A stretch of DNA of 64,000 nt from Pseudaquabacterium terrae (lineage in GTDB: Bacteria; Pseudomonadota; Gammaproteobacteria; Burkholderiales; Burkholderiaceae_C): positions 186,001-250,000 of the forward strand of contig NZ_JABRWJ010000001.1 of NCBI RefSeq assembly GCF_013266755.1, written 5' to 3'. Every line of letters starts with the position of its first letter. Within the stretch, counting starts at the first letter, position 1. Below the pieces are notes generated by a model. That model was not told the DNA's origin. It worked only from the letters and a program-made list of their open reading frames with translations, and searched no databases. Shown here piece by piece: positions 36,135-45,405 of the stretch. Position numbers and translations under genes: made by a program.

Positions 36135-36890
36135 ATGCCGCGCAGCCGCGCCAACCTGAAGGTGATCCGCCCCGCCCCGCGCGCCACGGCCCGCGCCCCG
36201 GCGGTCGACGACGATGCGCCTGCTTCCAGCACCACGCAGCGCATCGTCGAGTCGATCACCACGGCGATCGTCGAGCGCCGGCTGATGCCCGGCACCAAGC
36301 TTGCCGAACAGAAGATCGCCGACATCTTCGAAGTCTCGCGCACCATCGTGCGCCAGGCGCTGAACCAGCTCAGCCGCGACCACCTGGTGACGCTGGAACC
36401 GGCGCGCGGCGCCTTCGTCGCCACGCCCAGCGTCGACGAGGCGCGCCAGGTCTACGAAGTGCGCGCGATGCTCGAAGCGGCGCTGGTGCGCCAGCTGTGC
36501 GCGCGCATCACCGACGCGCAGATCGCCGAGCTGCGCGCGCATCTGCGCGACGAGCGCGAGGCGATCGGCCGCACCGACGTGCCCGGGCGCACGCGGCTGC
36601 TGGCCGACTTCCACATCGTGCTCGCCCGCATGCTCGGCAACGAGGTGCTGGCGCGCCTGCTGACCGACCTGCTGTCGCGCTCGTCGCTGATCTCGCTGAT
36701 GTACCAGTCCTCGCATTCGGCCGAGGCCTCGCAGGACGAGCACGTCGCGATCGTCGATGCACTGCAGCGCCGCGACGCGCGTGCCGCCGTGCGGCTGATG
36801 GAGCAGCACCTGCACAGCGTCGAGCGCAACCTGCGGCTCGACCCACGCGCGCCCGATCTCGAGGCCGTATTGCGACCGTCCCACGAATGA
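36135..36890 (+). CDS. GntR-family regulator (FCD), candidate purine-catabolism repressor
   Basis: 251 residues from the ATG at 36135 (MPRSRANLKVIRP), just after the palindrome; earlier in-frame starts would run through uraH. A basic N-terminal tail precedes the winged HTH (about 40-105: LAEQKIADIFEVSRTIVRQALNQL). The FCD domain (about 110-235) has the DFHIVLARMLGN and DEHVAIVDALQRRD metal/ligand residues. The stop overlaps the allantoinase start (ATGA). It is probably autoregulated and controls uraH, puuD and its own operon, with a urate- or allantoin-derived effector (inference). Confidence 0.9.
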   Translation: MPRSRANLKVIRPAPRATARAPAVDDDAPASSTTQRIVESITTAIVERRLMPGTKLAEQKIADIFEVSRTIVRQALNQLSRDHLVTLEPARGAFVATPSVDEARQVYEVRAMLEAALVRQLCARITDAQIAELRAHLRDEREAIGRTDVPGRTRLLADFHIVLARMLGNEVLARLLTDLLSRSSLISLMYQSSHSAEASQDEHVAIVDALQRRDARAAVRLMEQHLHSVERNLRLDPRAPDLEAVLRPSHE

Positions 36891-37882
36891 GCCCCCCGAC
36901 GATGAATTCCGCCGATCAACGACGCTACCCGCGCGACCTGCACGGCTACGGCCGCCGCCCGCCGCATCCGCACTGGCCGAATCGCGCGCGCGTGGCCGTG
37001 CAGTTCGTGCTCAATTACGAAGAAGGCGGCGAGAACTCGGTGCTGCACGGCGATGCCGGCAGCGAGCAGTTCCTGTCCGAGCTGTTCAGCCCCGCGGCCT
37101 ACACGGCGCGCCACCTGAGCATGGAAGGCATCTACGAATACGGCGCGCGCGCCGGCGTGTGGCGCATCCTGCGCGAATTCGAGTCGCGCGGCCTGCCGCT
37201 GACGGTGTTCGGCGTCTCGATGGCGCTCGAGCGCTGCCCCGAGGTCACCGCCGCCTTCGTCGAGCTCGGCCACGAGATCGCCTGCCACGGCTGGCGCTGG
37301 ATCCATTACCAGAACGTCGACGAAGCGACCGAGCGCGCGCACCTGCAGCGCGGCCTCGAGATCCTCCGGCGCCTAACCCAAGATCAGCGCGGCCATGCGA
37401 ATCCGCTGCACGGCCTCGGCTGGTACACCGGCCGCGACAGCCCGAACACGCGTCGCCTGCTCGTCGAGCACGGCGGCCTCGAATACGACAGCGACTACTA
37501 CGGCGACGACCTGCCGTTCTGGCTGCAGGTGAAGAAGAGCGACGGCACGCTGGCGCCGCACCTGGTCGTGCCGTACACGCTCGATTGCAACGACATGCGC
37601 TTCGCGCTGCCGCAAGGCTTCAGCCACGGTGACGAATTCTTCGAGTACCTGCGCGACGCCTTCGACGTGCACTACGCCGAAGGTGAAGAGCGCCCGAGCA
37701 TGATGAGCATCGGCATGCATTGCCGGCTGCTCGGCCGGCCCGGGCGCATGCGCGCGCTGCAGCGCTTTCTCGACCACGTGCAGGCGCACGACCGCGTCTG
37801 GGTCACGCGCCGCATCGACATCGCGCGGCATTGGAAAGCGACGTTTCCCTTCGATGCCGCGACCGCTTTCGTCTGGGAGTGA
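36887..37882 (+). CDS. puuE: Allantoinase PuuE (polysaccharide deacetylase fold)
   Basis: 331 residues from the ATG overlapping the GntR stop; an ATG five codons on is an alternative. It matches the cofactor-independent allantoinase PuuE: YPRDLHGYGRRPPHPHWPNRARVAVQFVLNYEEGGE at the start, then HEIACHGWRWIHYQ, GWYTGRDSPNTRRLL and SIGMHCRLLGRPGR. It opens the allantoin ring to allantoate. The gene is second in gntR-puuE-uraD/amidohydrolase-M20. Confidence 0.95.
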   Translation: MSPPTMNSADQRRYPRDLHGYGRRPPHPHWPNRARVAVQFVLNYEEGGENSVLHGDAGSEQFLSELFSPAAYTARHLSMEGIYEYGARAGVWRILREFESRGLPLTVFGVSMALERCPEVTAAFVELGHEIACHGWRWIHYQNVDEATERAHLQRGLEILRRLTQDQRGHANPLHGLGWYTGRDSPNTRRLLVEHGGLEYDSDYYGDDLPFWLQVKKSDGTLAPHLVVPYTLDCNDMRFALPQGFSHGDEFFEYLRDAFDVHYAEGEERPSMMSIGMHCRLLGRPGRMRALQRFLDHVQAHDRVWVTRRIDIARHWKATFPFDAATAFVWE

Positions 37883-37887
37883 ACCTG

Positions 37888-39657
37888 ATGAGCCTGAGCC
37901 TCGACCAATTGAATGCCGCGACGCCGGCCGGATTCGCCGCGCTGCTCGACGGCGTGTACGAACACTCGCCGTGGATCGCCGAGCGCGCCGCGGCGCGGCG
38001 GCCCTTCGCCAGCCGCGCCCAGCTCGAACACGCGCTGGTGCAGGCGGTGCGCGAAGCCGGCCGCGAGCCGCAGCTCGCGCTCATCCGCGCCCACCCGGAG
38101 CTGGCCGGCAAGGCGATGGTCGCGAAGACGCTGACTGCCGAATCGACCCACGAGCAGGGCAAGGCGGGACTGACCGACTGCACGCCGCAGGAGTTCGCCA
38201 AGCTGCAGCAACTGAACGCCGACTACAACGCGAAATTCGGCTTTCCGTTCATCCTCGCGGTGCGCGGCCCGCGTGGGCTCGGGCTCACACGCCAGGAGAT
38301 CATCACCACCTTCGAGCGGCGGCTGCAACACCCCACCGACTACGAACTGCACGAAAACCTGCGCAACATCCACCGCATCGCGCAGATCCGGCTCGACGAC
38401 AAGTTCGGCGAGTCGCCCGCGCTCGGCAACCTGGTGTGGGACTGGGCCGAGAAGCTCGCCCAGCACAGCGACCCCGGTTATGCCGAGAACGGCCAGCTCA
38501 CCGTCACCTACCTCACGGATGCGCACCGCGCCTGCGCGCAGCGCCTGGCGCACTGGATGCGCGAGGACTGCGGCTTCGACCGCGTCGAGATCGATGCGGT
38601 CGGCAACGTCGTCGGCGTCTACGACGGCGCCGATCCGAATGCACCGCGGCTGCTGACCGGCAGCCACTACGACACCGTGCGCAATGGCGGCAAGTACGAC
38701 GGGCGGCTCGGCATCTTCGTGCCGATGGCCTGCGTGCGTGAATTACGCAATGCCGGCCGGCGGCTGCCCTTCGGCCTCGAGGTGGTCGGCTTCGCCGAGG
38801 AGGAAGGCCAGCGTTACAAGGCCACCTTCCTCGGCTCCGGCGCGCTGACCGGGCATTTCGATCCCACCTGGCTCGAGCAGCAGGACGCCGACGGCATCAC
38901 GATGCGCCAGGCGATGCAGCACGCGGGCCTGTGCATCGCCGACATTCCGAAGCTCGAGCGCGACCCGTCTCACTACCTCGGCTTCGTCGAGGTGCACATC
39001 GAGCAGGGCCCGGTGCTCAACGAGCTCGACCTGCCGCTGGGCATCGTCACCTCGATCAACGGCAGCGTGCGCTACCTGGGCGAAGTGATCGGCATGGCCA
39101 GCCACGCCGGCACGACGCCGATGGACCGCCGGCGCGACGCCGCGGCGGCCGTCGCCGAATTGATCCTCTACCTCGAAAAAAGAGCGGCCAGTGAACCGCA
39201 CCTGGTCGGCACGGTCGGCATGCTCGAAGTGCCGAGCGGCTCGATCAACGTCGTGCCCGGCCGCTGCAAGTTCAGCCTCGACATCCGCGCGACGACCGAC
39301 GCGGTGCGCGACGCCTGCGCCGCCGACGTGCTGGCCGAGCTCGAGCGCATCTGCGAGCGGCGCGGCCTGGCGCACCGGCTGGAGGAAACGTTGCGCGCCG
39401 CTGCCGCACCCAGCGCGCCCGACTGGCAGGCGCGCTGGGAACGGGCCGTCGCCGCGCTGCAGCTGCCGATCTTCCGCATGCCCAGCGGCGCCGGCCACGA
39501 TGCGATGAAGCTGCACGAGGTGATGCCGCAGGCAATGCTGTTCGTGCGCGGGCTGAACGCCGGCATCAGCCACAACCCGCTCGAATCGACCACCAACCAC
39601 GACGCCGAGCTCGCGGTGCGCGCCTTCCAGCACCTGCTCGACGACCTGAATGACTGA
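37888..39657 (+). CDS. Fusion of OHCU decarboxylase (UraD) and allantoate amidohydrolase-type M20 enzyme
   Basis: 589 residues. Residues 1-170 are UraD: catalytic His69 in RAHPELAGKA, then STHEQGKAGL and FILAVRGPRG. UraD makes S-allantoin from OHCU. Residues about 180-589 are an allantoate/ureidopropionate-type amidohydrolase with metal motifs GSHYDTVRNGGKYDG (His260, Asp271), FAEEEGQRY and VEVHIEQGPVL, plus HNPLESTTNHD near the end. The fusion brackets the allantoinase step carried out by PuuE. Its start is six bases after the puuE stop. Both halves look intact. Such fusions are known in Burkholderiales databases; separate proteins are the norm elsewhere. Confidence 0.92.
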   Translation: MSLSLDQLNAATPAGFAALLDGVYEHSPWIAERAAARRPFASRAQLEHALVQAVREAGREPQLALIRAHPELAGKAMVAKTLTAESTHEQGKAGLTDCTPQEFAKLQQLNADYNAKFGFPFILAVRGPRGLGLTRQEIITTFERRLQHPTDYELHENLRNIHRIAQIRLDDKFGESPALGNLVWDWAEKLAQHSDPGYAENGQLTVTYLTDAHRACAQRLAHWMREDCGFDRVEIDAVGNVVGVYDGADPNAPRLLTGSHYDTVRNGGKYDGRLGIFVPMACVRELRNAGRRLPFGLEVVGFAEEEGQRYKATFLGSGALTGHFDPTWLEQQDADGITMRQAMQHAGLCIADIPKLERDPSHYLGFVEVHIEQGPVLNELDLPLGIVTSINGSVRYLGEVIGMASHAGTTPMDRRRDAAAAVAELILYLEKRAASEPHLVGTVGMLEVPSGSINVVPGRCKFSLDIRATTDAVRDACAADVLAELERICERRGLAHRLEETLRAAAAPSAPDWQARWERAVAALQLPIFRMPSGAGHDAMKLHEVMPQAMLFVRGLNAGISHNPLESTTNHDAELAVRAFQHLLDDLND

Positions 39658-40924
39658 CACCATGACCCAACCGCACTACGAGGCGCTCGACGCCTGGATC
39701 GACGCCCATTTCGACGAACAGGTGCGCTTCCTGCAGGCGCTGGTGCAGGTGCCCACCGACACGCCGCCGGGCAACAACGCGCCGCACGCCGAGCGCACGG
39801 CCGAGCTGCTGCAGGGCTTCGGCTTCGATGCCGAGAAACACGCGGTGCCGGCGCAGGAGGTGCAGGACTGCGGCCTGCAATCGATCACCAACCTGATCGT
39901 GCGCCGGCGCTTCGCCGAGGGCGGTCCGGTGATCGCGCTGAATGCGCATGGCGATGTCGTGCCACCGGGCGAAGGCTGGACGCACGACCCCTACGGTGGC
40001 GCGGTGGTCGACGGCAAGCTCTACGGCCGCGCCGCCGCGGTCAGCAAGAGCGACTTCGCGAGCTACACCTTCGCGCTGCGCGCGCTCGAGGCGCTGCAGG
40101 CGCCGGTCAAGGGCGCTGAAGCGGCGGGCATGCCGCTGCGCGGCGCGGTCGAACTGCACTTCACCTACGACGAGGAATTCGGCGGCGAGCTCGGCCCCGG
40201 CTGGCTGCTGAAGCACGGGCTGACGAAGCCCGACTACCTGCTCGCCGCGGGTTTCAGCTACCAGGTGATCACCGCACACAACGGCTGCCTGCAGATGGAA
40301 GTGACGGTGCACGGCAAGATGGCGCACGCCGCGATTCCCGACACCGGCGTCGACGCGCTGCAGGGCGCCGTGACCATCCTCAATGCCTTGTACGAGCAGA
40401 ATGCGCGTTATCGGTCGGTGACGTCGAAGGTGCCCGGCATCACCCATCCGTACCTCAACGTCGGCCGCATCGAAGGCGGCACCAACACCAACGTCGTGCC
40501 CGGCAAGGTGGTGCTGAAGCTCGACCGCCGCATGATCCCCGAGGAGAGCCCGGCCGAAGTCGAGGCCGACGTGCGCCGCGTGATCACCGAAGCGGCCGCC
40601 GCCTGCCCCGGCATCCACGTCGAGATCAAGCGCCTGCTGCGCGCCGAAGCCTGGAAGCCCGATCCGCGCAGCGCGCCGCTGGTGCAGGCGCTGCAGCGCC
40701 ACGGCGAAGCGGTGTTCGGCGAGCCGATCCCGACCTCCGGCACGCCGCTGTACACCGACGTGCGCCTCTACGGCGCCGCCGGCGTGCCGGCCGCGATCTA
40801 CGGCGCCGGCCCGCGCACGGTGCTCGAATCGAATGCCAAGCGGGCCGACGAGCACCTCGTGCTGGAGGATCTGCGCAAGGCGACGAAGGTGGTGGCGCGC
40901 ACGTTGCGCGACATGCTGGGCTGA
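39650..40924 (+). CDS. M20-family (ArgE/DapE-like) amidohydrolase in the purine operon
   Basis: 424 residues, starting at an ATG inside the end of the preceding fusion gene (8-base overlap); MTQPHYEA four codons later is an alternative. Metal motifs HGDVVPP (His100, Asp102) and the Glu pair in YDEEFGGE are present. Where most M20 enzymes have the bridging Asp (GRGxxDMK), this one reads GRAAAVSKSD, with Val at the expected Asp and an Asp four residues later. Tight coupling to the allantoate amidohydrolase suggests it acts on ureidoglycolate or a related ureide. This is inference, since no other ureidoglycolate enzyme is visible here. Confidence 0.8.
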   Translation: MTDTMTQPHYEALDAWIDAHFDEQVRFLQALVQVPTDTPPGNNAPHAERTAELLQGFGFDAEKHAVPAQEVQDCGLQSITNLIVRRRFAEGGPVIALNAHGDVVPPGEGWTHDPYGGAVVDGKLYGRAAAVSKSDFASYTFALRALEALQAPVKGAEAAGMPLRGAVELHFTYDEEFGGELGPGWLLKHGLTKPDYLLAAGFSYQVITAHNGCLQMEVTVHGKMAHAAIPDTGVDALQGAVTILNALYEQNARYRSVTSKVPGITHPYLNVGRIEGGTNTNVVPGKVVLKLDRRMIPEESPAEVEADVRRVITEAAAACPGIHVEIKRLLRAEAWKPDPRSAPLVQALQRHGEAVFGEPIPTSGTPLYTDVRLYGAAGVPAAIYGAGPRTVLESNAKRADEHLVLEDLRKATKVVARTLRDMLG

Positions 40925-40931
40925 CGCGGGG

Positions 40932-41264
40932 TCAGCGCGGCGGAGGTCGGTCGGACGAGGCGAAGTAGCGGCGCAGCGCCCGGAGCCAGCGCCCGAACGG
41001 CCCCCCACCGTTGGTCGACGGCTGACGCAGCGCGCCATGGCCGGCCTTCAGCTCGAGCATGGCTTCATCGATGCGCATTCGCGAGAGCGCTCGCGCCGCG
41101 TCGACGTGCTCGGCGCAGAACCATTCGAGGCCGTGCGGGTGCCCGCACATTCCGGGAGGCAATGGCACGTAGTCTGCGAACTGAACCAGATCCCCGGCCT
41201 TCGCCCGGCGCGACTTCACCGAATCGAGGCTTCGGTTGCAGAAGTGGCAGACGGGCGGTTTCAT
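40932..41264 (-). CDS. Small zinc-binding protein of unknown function
   Basis: 110 residues. Possible zinc ligands are CHFC (Cys6-Cys9) and CGHPHGLEWFCAEH (about residues 40-53). This gives a CxxC...CxH...CxxH pattern. The C-terminal half is basic. The protein is cytoplasmic with no signal. I do not recognise the family. It is convergent with the purine operon, 8 bases away, and 47 bases downstream of the DUF2007 gene. Confidence 0.6.
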   Translation of the reverse strand: MKPPVCHFCNRSLDSVKSRRAKAGDLVQFADYVPLPPGMCGHPHGLEWFCAEHVDAARALSRMRIDEAMLELKAGHGALRQPSTNGGGPFGRWLRALRRYFASSDRPPPR

Positions 41265-41311
41265 CGGTCAGACCCATTCAGCGAGGCCATTGCGCCGCGG
41301 CCCTATTCGTT

Positions 41312-42004
41312 TCACATGAACTCGCTGATCACCCAACCGCTCGCCAACAGCCCGAGCGCGACGAGCAAAGCGGGCTTGCCAAGCCCCTGTCGCCGGTACT
41401 TCGGCCCGAAGGTAGCGAAGATGTGCTTGCTCTGCGCGTATGCAACCACGAAGTACCAGACGGCCGTGAGAAAGCACATCGCCATGCTGGCGCGGAACAC
41501 GATGAACGGCCCCGGGTCCGCCCGCTGCACGGCGACGATGGCCGCGATGCTGGCAGCCGCGAGCAGCGCCAGCCATAGCCATGCACCGATGCCGGAGCCG
41601 CCCTGGCCGAGGCGCTTGCCGTTGACGAGGTGGATGACGGCGCCGAATACGGGCGTCAGGATGAAGCTGAGCAACGCAGCACGATCGATGCTGAAGAGCG
41701 GTACGGGCGATTGAGCGTACGGCTTCGGCGCGGCGCTCTCCTCGCCGGGCAGCTGGTAGGCGCCGGCCTGGAATTCGGCGATGGCTTCGTGGGCGGCCTC
41801 GACCTGCTGCGCCGGAACCAGCACGCGCACGCCGCCGACCGCCTGCGTCAGCCAGCTGTTGGCCTGCACGATGTTTGCGTCGGCGACGTGCGGCGCGAGT
41901 CCGGCCGCTTCGAGCACGCCCTTCAGCAGATGCGCCTCGGTGGGCGTCGCGCAGGTCGCGACGCGCGTGTAGTCGCCCAGGTAGTCTGATGTCTGCTCGG
42001 TCAT
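41312..42004 (-). CDS. DUF2007 domain protein with four-helix membrane region
   Basis: 230 residues from the ATG at 42004. Residues about 10-75 are a DUF2007 (putative signal-transducing) domain: TPTEAHLLKGVLEAAGLAPHVADAN and GGVRVLVPAQQVEAAHEAIAEF. Residues about 105-228 hold about four helices. The domain name reflects prediction rather than proven function. It is divergent from the halogenase gene. Confidence 0.8.
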   Translation of the reverse strand: MTEQTSDYLGDYTRVATCATPTEAHLLKGVLEAAGLAPHVADANIVQANSWLTQAVGGVRVLVPAQQVEAAHEAIAEFQAGAYQLPGEESAAPKPYAQSPVPLFSIDRAALLSFILTPVFGAVIHLVNGKRLGQGGSGIGAWLWLALLAAASIAAIVAVQRADPGPFIVFRASMAMCFLTAVWYFVVAYAQSKHIFATFGPKYRRQGLGKPALLVALGLLASGWVISEFM

Positions 42005-42172
42005 TCCGGCCTCCCTTCTGCTCGTCGTCGCAAGCTTAGCCAATACCGGCCGACAGGCGCTCGGCAAAGTTGTTGATTCGTGGCCCGGCGCGGCCCGCTC
42101 GGTAGCGATCCCGATGGCGCGTGGACCCCGCGTCCAGACAATGGGCCGCGCCGCCGCGACCGGGACCCGTGC

Positions 42173-43783
42173 ATGGCCACCACTGCCACCCTCTTCAACT
42201 ACTCGTTCACGTTCACGCCGCCCGCACCCAAGCCGGGCGTGCCGCCGACGCTGAAGAAGATCGTCATCGTCGGTGGGGGGTCCGCGGGCTGGATGACGGC
42301 GCTGATCCTGGGCAACGCGCTGCTGAAGAGCGGCGTCGAGATCACCGTGCTGGAGTCGCCGACGGTCGGCATCATCGGCGTCGGCGAGGGCTCGACGCCG
42401 TGGCTGCGCGGCTTCTTCGACAGCCTGGGCATCGCCGAGTCCGAATGGATGCCGCCGTGCCATGCCACCTACAAGTGCGGCATCACCTTCGACGGCTGGT
42501 CGACCAAGCCGGGCTTCGAGCACTACTTCCACCCGTTTGCGTCGATGCTCGACAACCTGACGATGACGCAGTTCGTGCACAACGCGCATGCGCGCATCGC
42601 CGGCGCCGACCTGCCCGCGCACCCGAACCGCTTCTTCATCTCCGCCCACCTGGCCGAGCGCCGGCTGGCGCCGAAGCCGGCCTATCAGTTCCCGTTCGAC
42701 GTCTGGTACGGCTACCACTTCGACGCGGTGCTGCTCGGCGAATTCCTGCACCAGAAGGCGGTCGAGCGCGGCGTGCGCTACCAGCGCGGCCACATCGTCG
42801 ATGTCCAGCTCGACGAGCAGGGCGACATTGCCTCCGTGCGCACGCAGGAGGGCGAGAGCATTGCCGCCGACTTCTTCGTCGATTGCACCGGCTTCGCCGC
42901 GCTGCTGATCGGCAAGGCCTTGAACACGCCCTTCGTCAGCTTTGCCGAGAACCTGTTCAACGATGCGGCGGTGGCGATGCCCACCCCGATCGGCGACACC
43001 ATTCCACCGCAGACGGTTTCCACCGCGATGCGCCACGGCTGGAAATGGGAGATCCCGCTGACCAACCGCTATGGCAACGGTTATGTCTACAGCTCGTCGT
43101 TCTGCTCGGCCGACGAGGCCGAGCGCGAGCTGCGCGAGCGGCTGGGCTTGCTCGACTCGGACACGCCGGCGCGCCACCTGAAGATGCGCATCGGCCGCGT
43201 GACGAAGCACTGGAACCGCAATTGCCTCGCGGTGGGCCTGTCGCAAGGTTTCATCGAGCCGCTGGAGGCCACCGCGCTGCTGTTCATCCAGCGCACGGCA
43301 ATGAACTTCGTCGAGTACGTCGAGAAGGGCGAGATGGACGAGGCGGCGCAGGCGCAATTCAACCAGCGCATCAACGACCATTTCGAAGGCACGCGCGACT
43401 ACATCGTCACGCACTACAAAACCAATACGCGCGGCGACACCGACTACTGGCGTGCCAATGCCGCCAACATGAACCTGTCCGACGAGTTGAAGCGCTTGTT
43501 CATGATCTGGCTCTCGGGCAAGCCGATCGCGCCGGAGATCGACAGGCAGGCCATCGGCCGCGGCTATCCGGTGTTCTCGTGGTACTGCATCCTGGCCGGC
43601 ATGGGCATCTTTCCCGAGCCGCAGGACCTGCGCGCAGCCACGGCGAGCGAAGCGCGCTACAGCCTCGATGAAATCGACAACCTGCTGCGGCGCAGCGCGA
43701 TGAACTTCAGGGATCACCGCGAGGTGCTGGCGGACATCCCTTCGCCGCGCGTCGACAAGGCGCTGCAGATCTATTTCTGGTAG
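42173..43783 (+). CDS. Flavin-dependent tryptophan-halogenase family protein
   Basis: 536 residues from the ATG at 42173. FAD motif GGGSAG lies at 34-39. [14 protein letters not shown] (69-82) and the catalytic lysine position (Lys101 in [13 protein letters not shown]) match PrnA-type enzymes. The halogenase motif W-x-W-x-I-P is present as WKWEIP (290-295). It should chlorinate or brominate an aromatic substrate with reduced FAD from a separate reductase. There is no biosynthetic cluster, reductase or TonB receptor next to it, so the substrate is open. It is flanked by a DUF2007 gene and selO. Confidence 0.9.
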   Translation: MATTATLFNYSFTFTPPAPKPGVPPTLKKIVIVGGGSAGWMTALILGNALLKSGVEITVLESPTVGIIGVGEGSTPWLRGFFDSLGIAESEWMPPCHATYKCGITFDGWSTKPGFEHYFHPFASMLDNLTMTQFVHNAHARIAGADLPAHPNRFFISAHLAERRLAPKPAYQFPFDVWYGYHFDAVLLGEFLHQKAVERGVRYQRGHIVDVQLDEQGDIASVRTQEGESIAADFFVDCTGFAALLIGKALNTPFVSFAENLFNDAAVAMPTPIGDTIPPQTVSTAMRHGWKWEIPLTNRYGNGYVYSSSFCSADEAERELRERLGLLDSDTPARHLKMRIGRVTKHWNRNCLAVGLSQGFIEPLEATALLFIQRTAMNFVEYVEKGEMDEAAQAQFNQRINDHFEGTRDYIVTHYKTNTRGDTDYWRANAANMNLSDELKRLFMIWLSGKPIAPEIDRQAIGRGYPVFSWYCILAGMGIFPEPQDLRAATASEARYSLDEIDNLLRRSAMNFRDHREVLADIPSPRVDKALQIYFW

Positions 43784-43880
43784 CGAGGCGGCGCGCCGCG
43801 GCGAAATCCGCCGACCCCGCCCCCGACGCGGGCGAGCGATTCCCTGCACACTGCCGCCCAGCCCACAACCGCATTGCCCC

Positions 43881-45392
43881 ATGCTGCCCTTCGGCTTCGA
43901 CAACACCTACGCCCGCGAGCTGCCGGGCTTCTACGTGGCGTGGAAACCCGCCGCGGTGCCTGCGCCGCGGCTGCTGTTCCTCAACGAAGCGCTCGCCACC
44001 GAGCTGAACCTGGACGCCGCGGCGCTGAACGGCCCGGATGGCGCGGCGCTCTTTGCCGGCAACGTCGTGCCCGATGGCGCCGAGCCGATCGCGCAGGCGT
44101 ATGCCGGCCACCAGTTCGGCGGCTTCTCGCCCCAGCTCGGCGACGGCCGCGCGCTGCTGCTGGGCGAGCTGATCGACCGCGCCGGCCGGCGGCGCGACAT
44201 CGCCTTCAAGGGCTCGGGACGCACGCCCTTCTCTCGCGGCGGTGACGGCAAGGCCGCCGTCGGGCCGATGCTGCGCGAGGTGTTGATCGGCGAGGCCATG
44301 CATGCGCTGGGCATCCCGACAACGCGGGCGCTGGCGGTCGCCGCGACCGGCGAGTCGGTCTACCGTGAACAGGCGCTACCCGGTGCGGTGCTGACGCGCG
44401 TGGCCGCCAGCCACCTGCGCGTGGGCACCTTCCAGTTCTTCGCGGCGCAGGGCGACACGGCCCGGCTGCACCAGCTCGCCGACTATGCGATCGCGCGGCA
44501 CGACCCGGACCTCATCGGCGCGCCGGAGCGCCATCTGGCGCTGCTGCGTGCCGTCGCCGCGCGGCAGGCGACGCTGATCGCGCAGTGGATGAACGTCGGC
44601 TTCATCCACGGCGTGATGAACACCGACAACATGGCGATCTCCGGCGAATCGATCGACTACGGGCCGTGCGCGTTCATGGAGGCCTACGACCCGGCGGCAG
44701 TGTTCAGCAGCATCGACCACGGCGGCCGCTACGCCTACGCCAACCAGCCGCACATCGCGCGCTGGAACCTCGCGCGTTTTGCCGAAACGCTGCTGCCGTT
44801 GATGGCCGACGCCGACGACGAGGCCGCGGTGCAGCGCGTGGTGGCGCAGGTGATGGAAGTGATCGATGCCTTCCCGGCGCTGTACGCCACGGCACTGCGG
44901 CAAGGTCAACGCGCCAAGCTCGGCCTGTTCGCGGCCACCGCGGCCGACGACGACGCCGACAGCGCGCTCCCCGACGACTGGCTCGCGCTGCTGCACACGC
45001 AGTCCGTCGACTTCACGCTGGCCTGGCGACGGCTGGCCGACGCGGCCGACGGCGACGGCGCCGCGCTGCGCGCACTGTTCGCCGAGCCGGCGGCGCTCGA
45101 CGCCTGGCTCACGCGCTGGCAGGAGCGCTGTGCGCGCGACGAGGCGGCCGGCGGCCCGCCTGCTGCCGAGCGCGCGGCCCGGATGCGCCGCACGAGCCCG
45201 TGGATCATCCCGCGCAACCACCGCGTCGAGGAGGCGCTGGCGGCGGCCTCCGACCACGACGACCTCGGCCCCTTCGAGCGGCTGCTGGCAGCGATACGCC
45301 AGCCCTTCGACGAGGCGCCTGCGCTGGCGCGTTACGCCGAGCCGGCGCCGGCGGCGGTCACCGCCTGCTACCGGACCTTCTGCGGCACCTAG
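43881..45392 (+). CDS. selO: Protein adenylyltransferase SelO
   Basis: 503 residues, standard for the YdiU/SelO pseudokinase family. Core motifs are [24 protein letters not shown] (about residues 73-96), [18 protein letters not shown] and [28 protein letters not shown]. SelO moves AMP from ATP to Ser/Thr/Tyr of target proteins and is linked to redox stress. Eukaryotic and some bacterial members end with a Sec or Cys near the C-terminus. Here the end is TFCGT with a standard Cys codon. It precedes an FAD oxidoreductase gene by 13 bases. Confidence 0.95.
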   Translation: MLPFGFDNTYARELPGFYVAWKPAAVPAPRLLFLNEALATELNLDAAALNGPDGAALFAGNVVPDGAEPIAQAYAGHQFGGFSPQLGDGRALLLGELIDRAGRRRDIAFKGSGRTPFSRGGDGKAAVGPMLREVLIGEAMHALGIPTTRALAVAATGESVYREQALPGAVLTRVAASHLRVGTFQFFAAQGDTARLHQLADYAIARHDPDLIGAPERHLALLRAVAARQATLIAQWMNVGFIHGVMNTDNMAISGESIDYGPCAFMEAYDPAAVFSSIDHGGRYAYANQPHIARWNLARFAETLLPLMADADDEAAVQRVVAQVMEVIDAFPALYATALRQGQRAKLGLFAATAADDDADSALPDDWLALLHTQSVDFTLAWRRLADAADGDGAALRALFAEPAALDAWLTRWQERCARDEAAGGPPAAERAARMRRTSPWIIPRNHRVEEALAAASDHDDLGPFERLLAAIRQPFDEAPALARYAEPAPAAVTACYRTFCGT

Positions 45393-45405
45393 TGACCGCC
45401 AGCGG

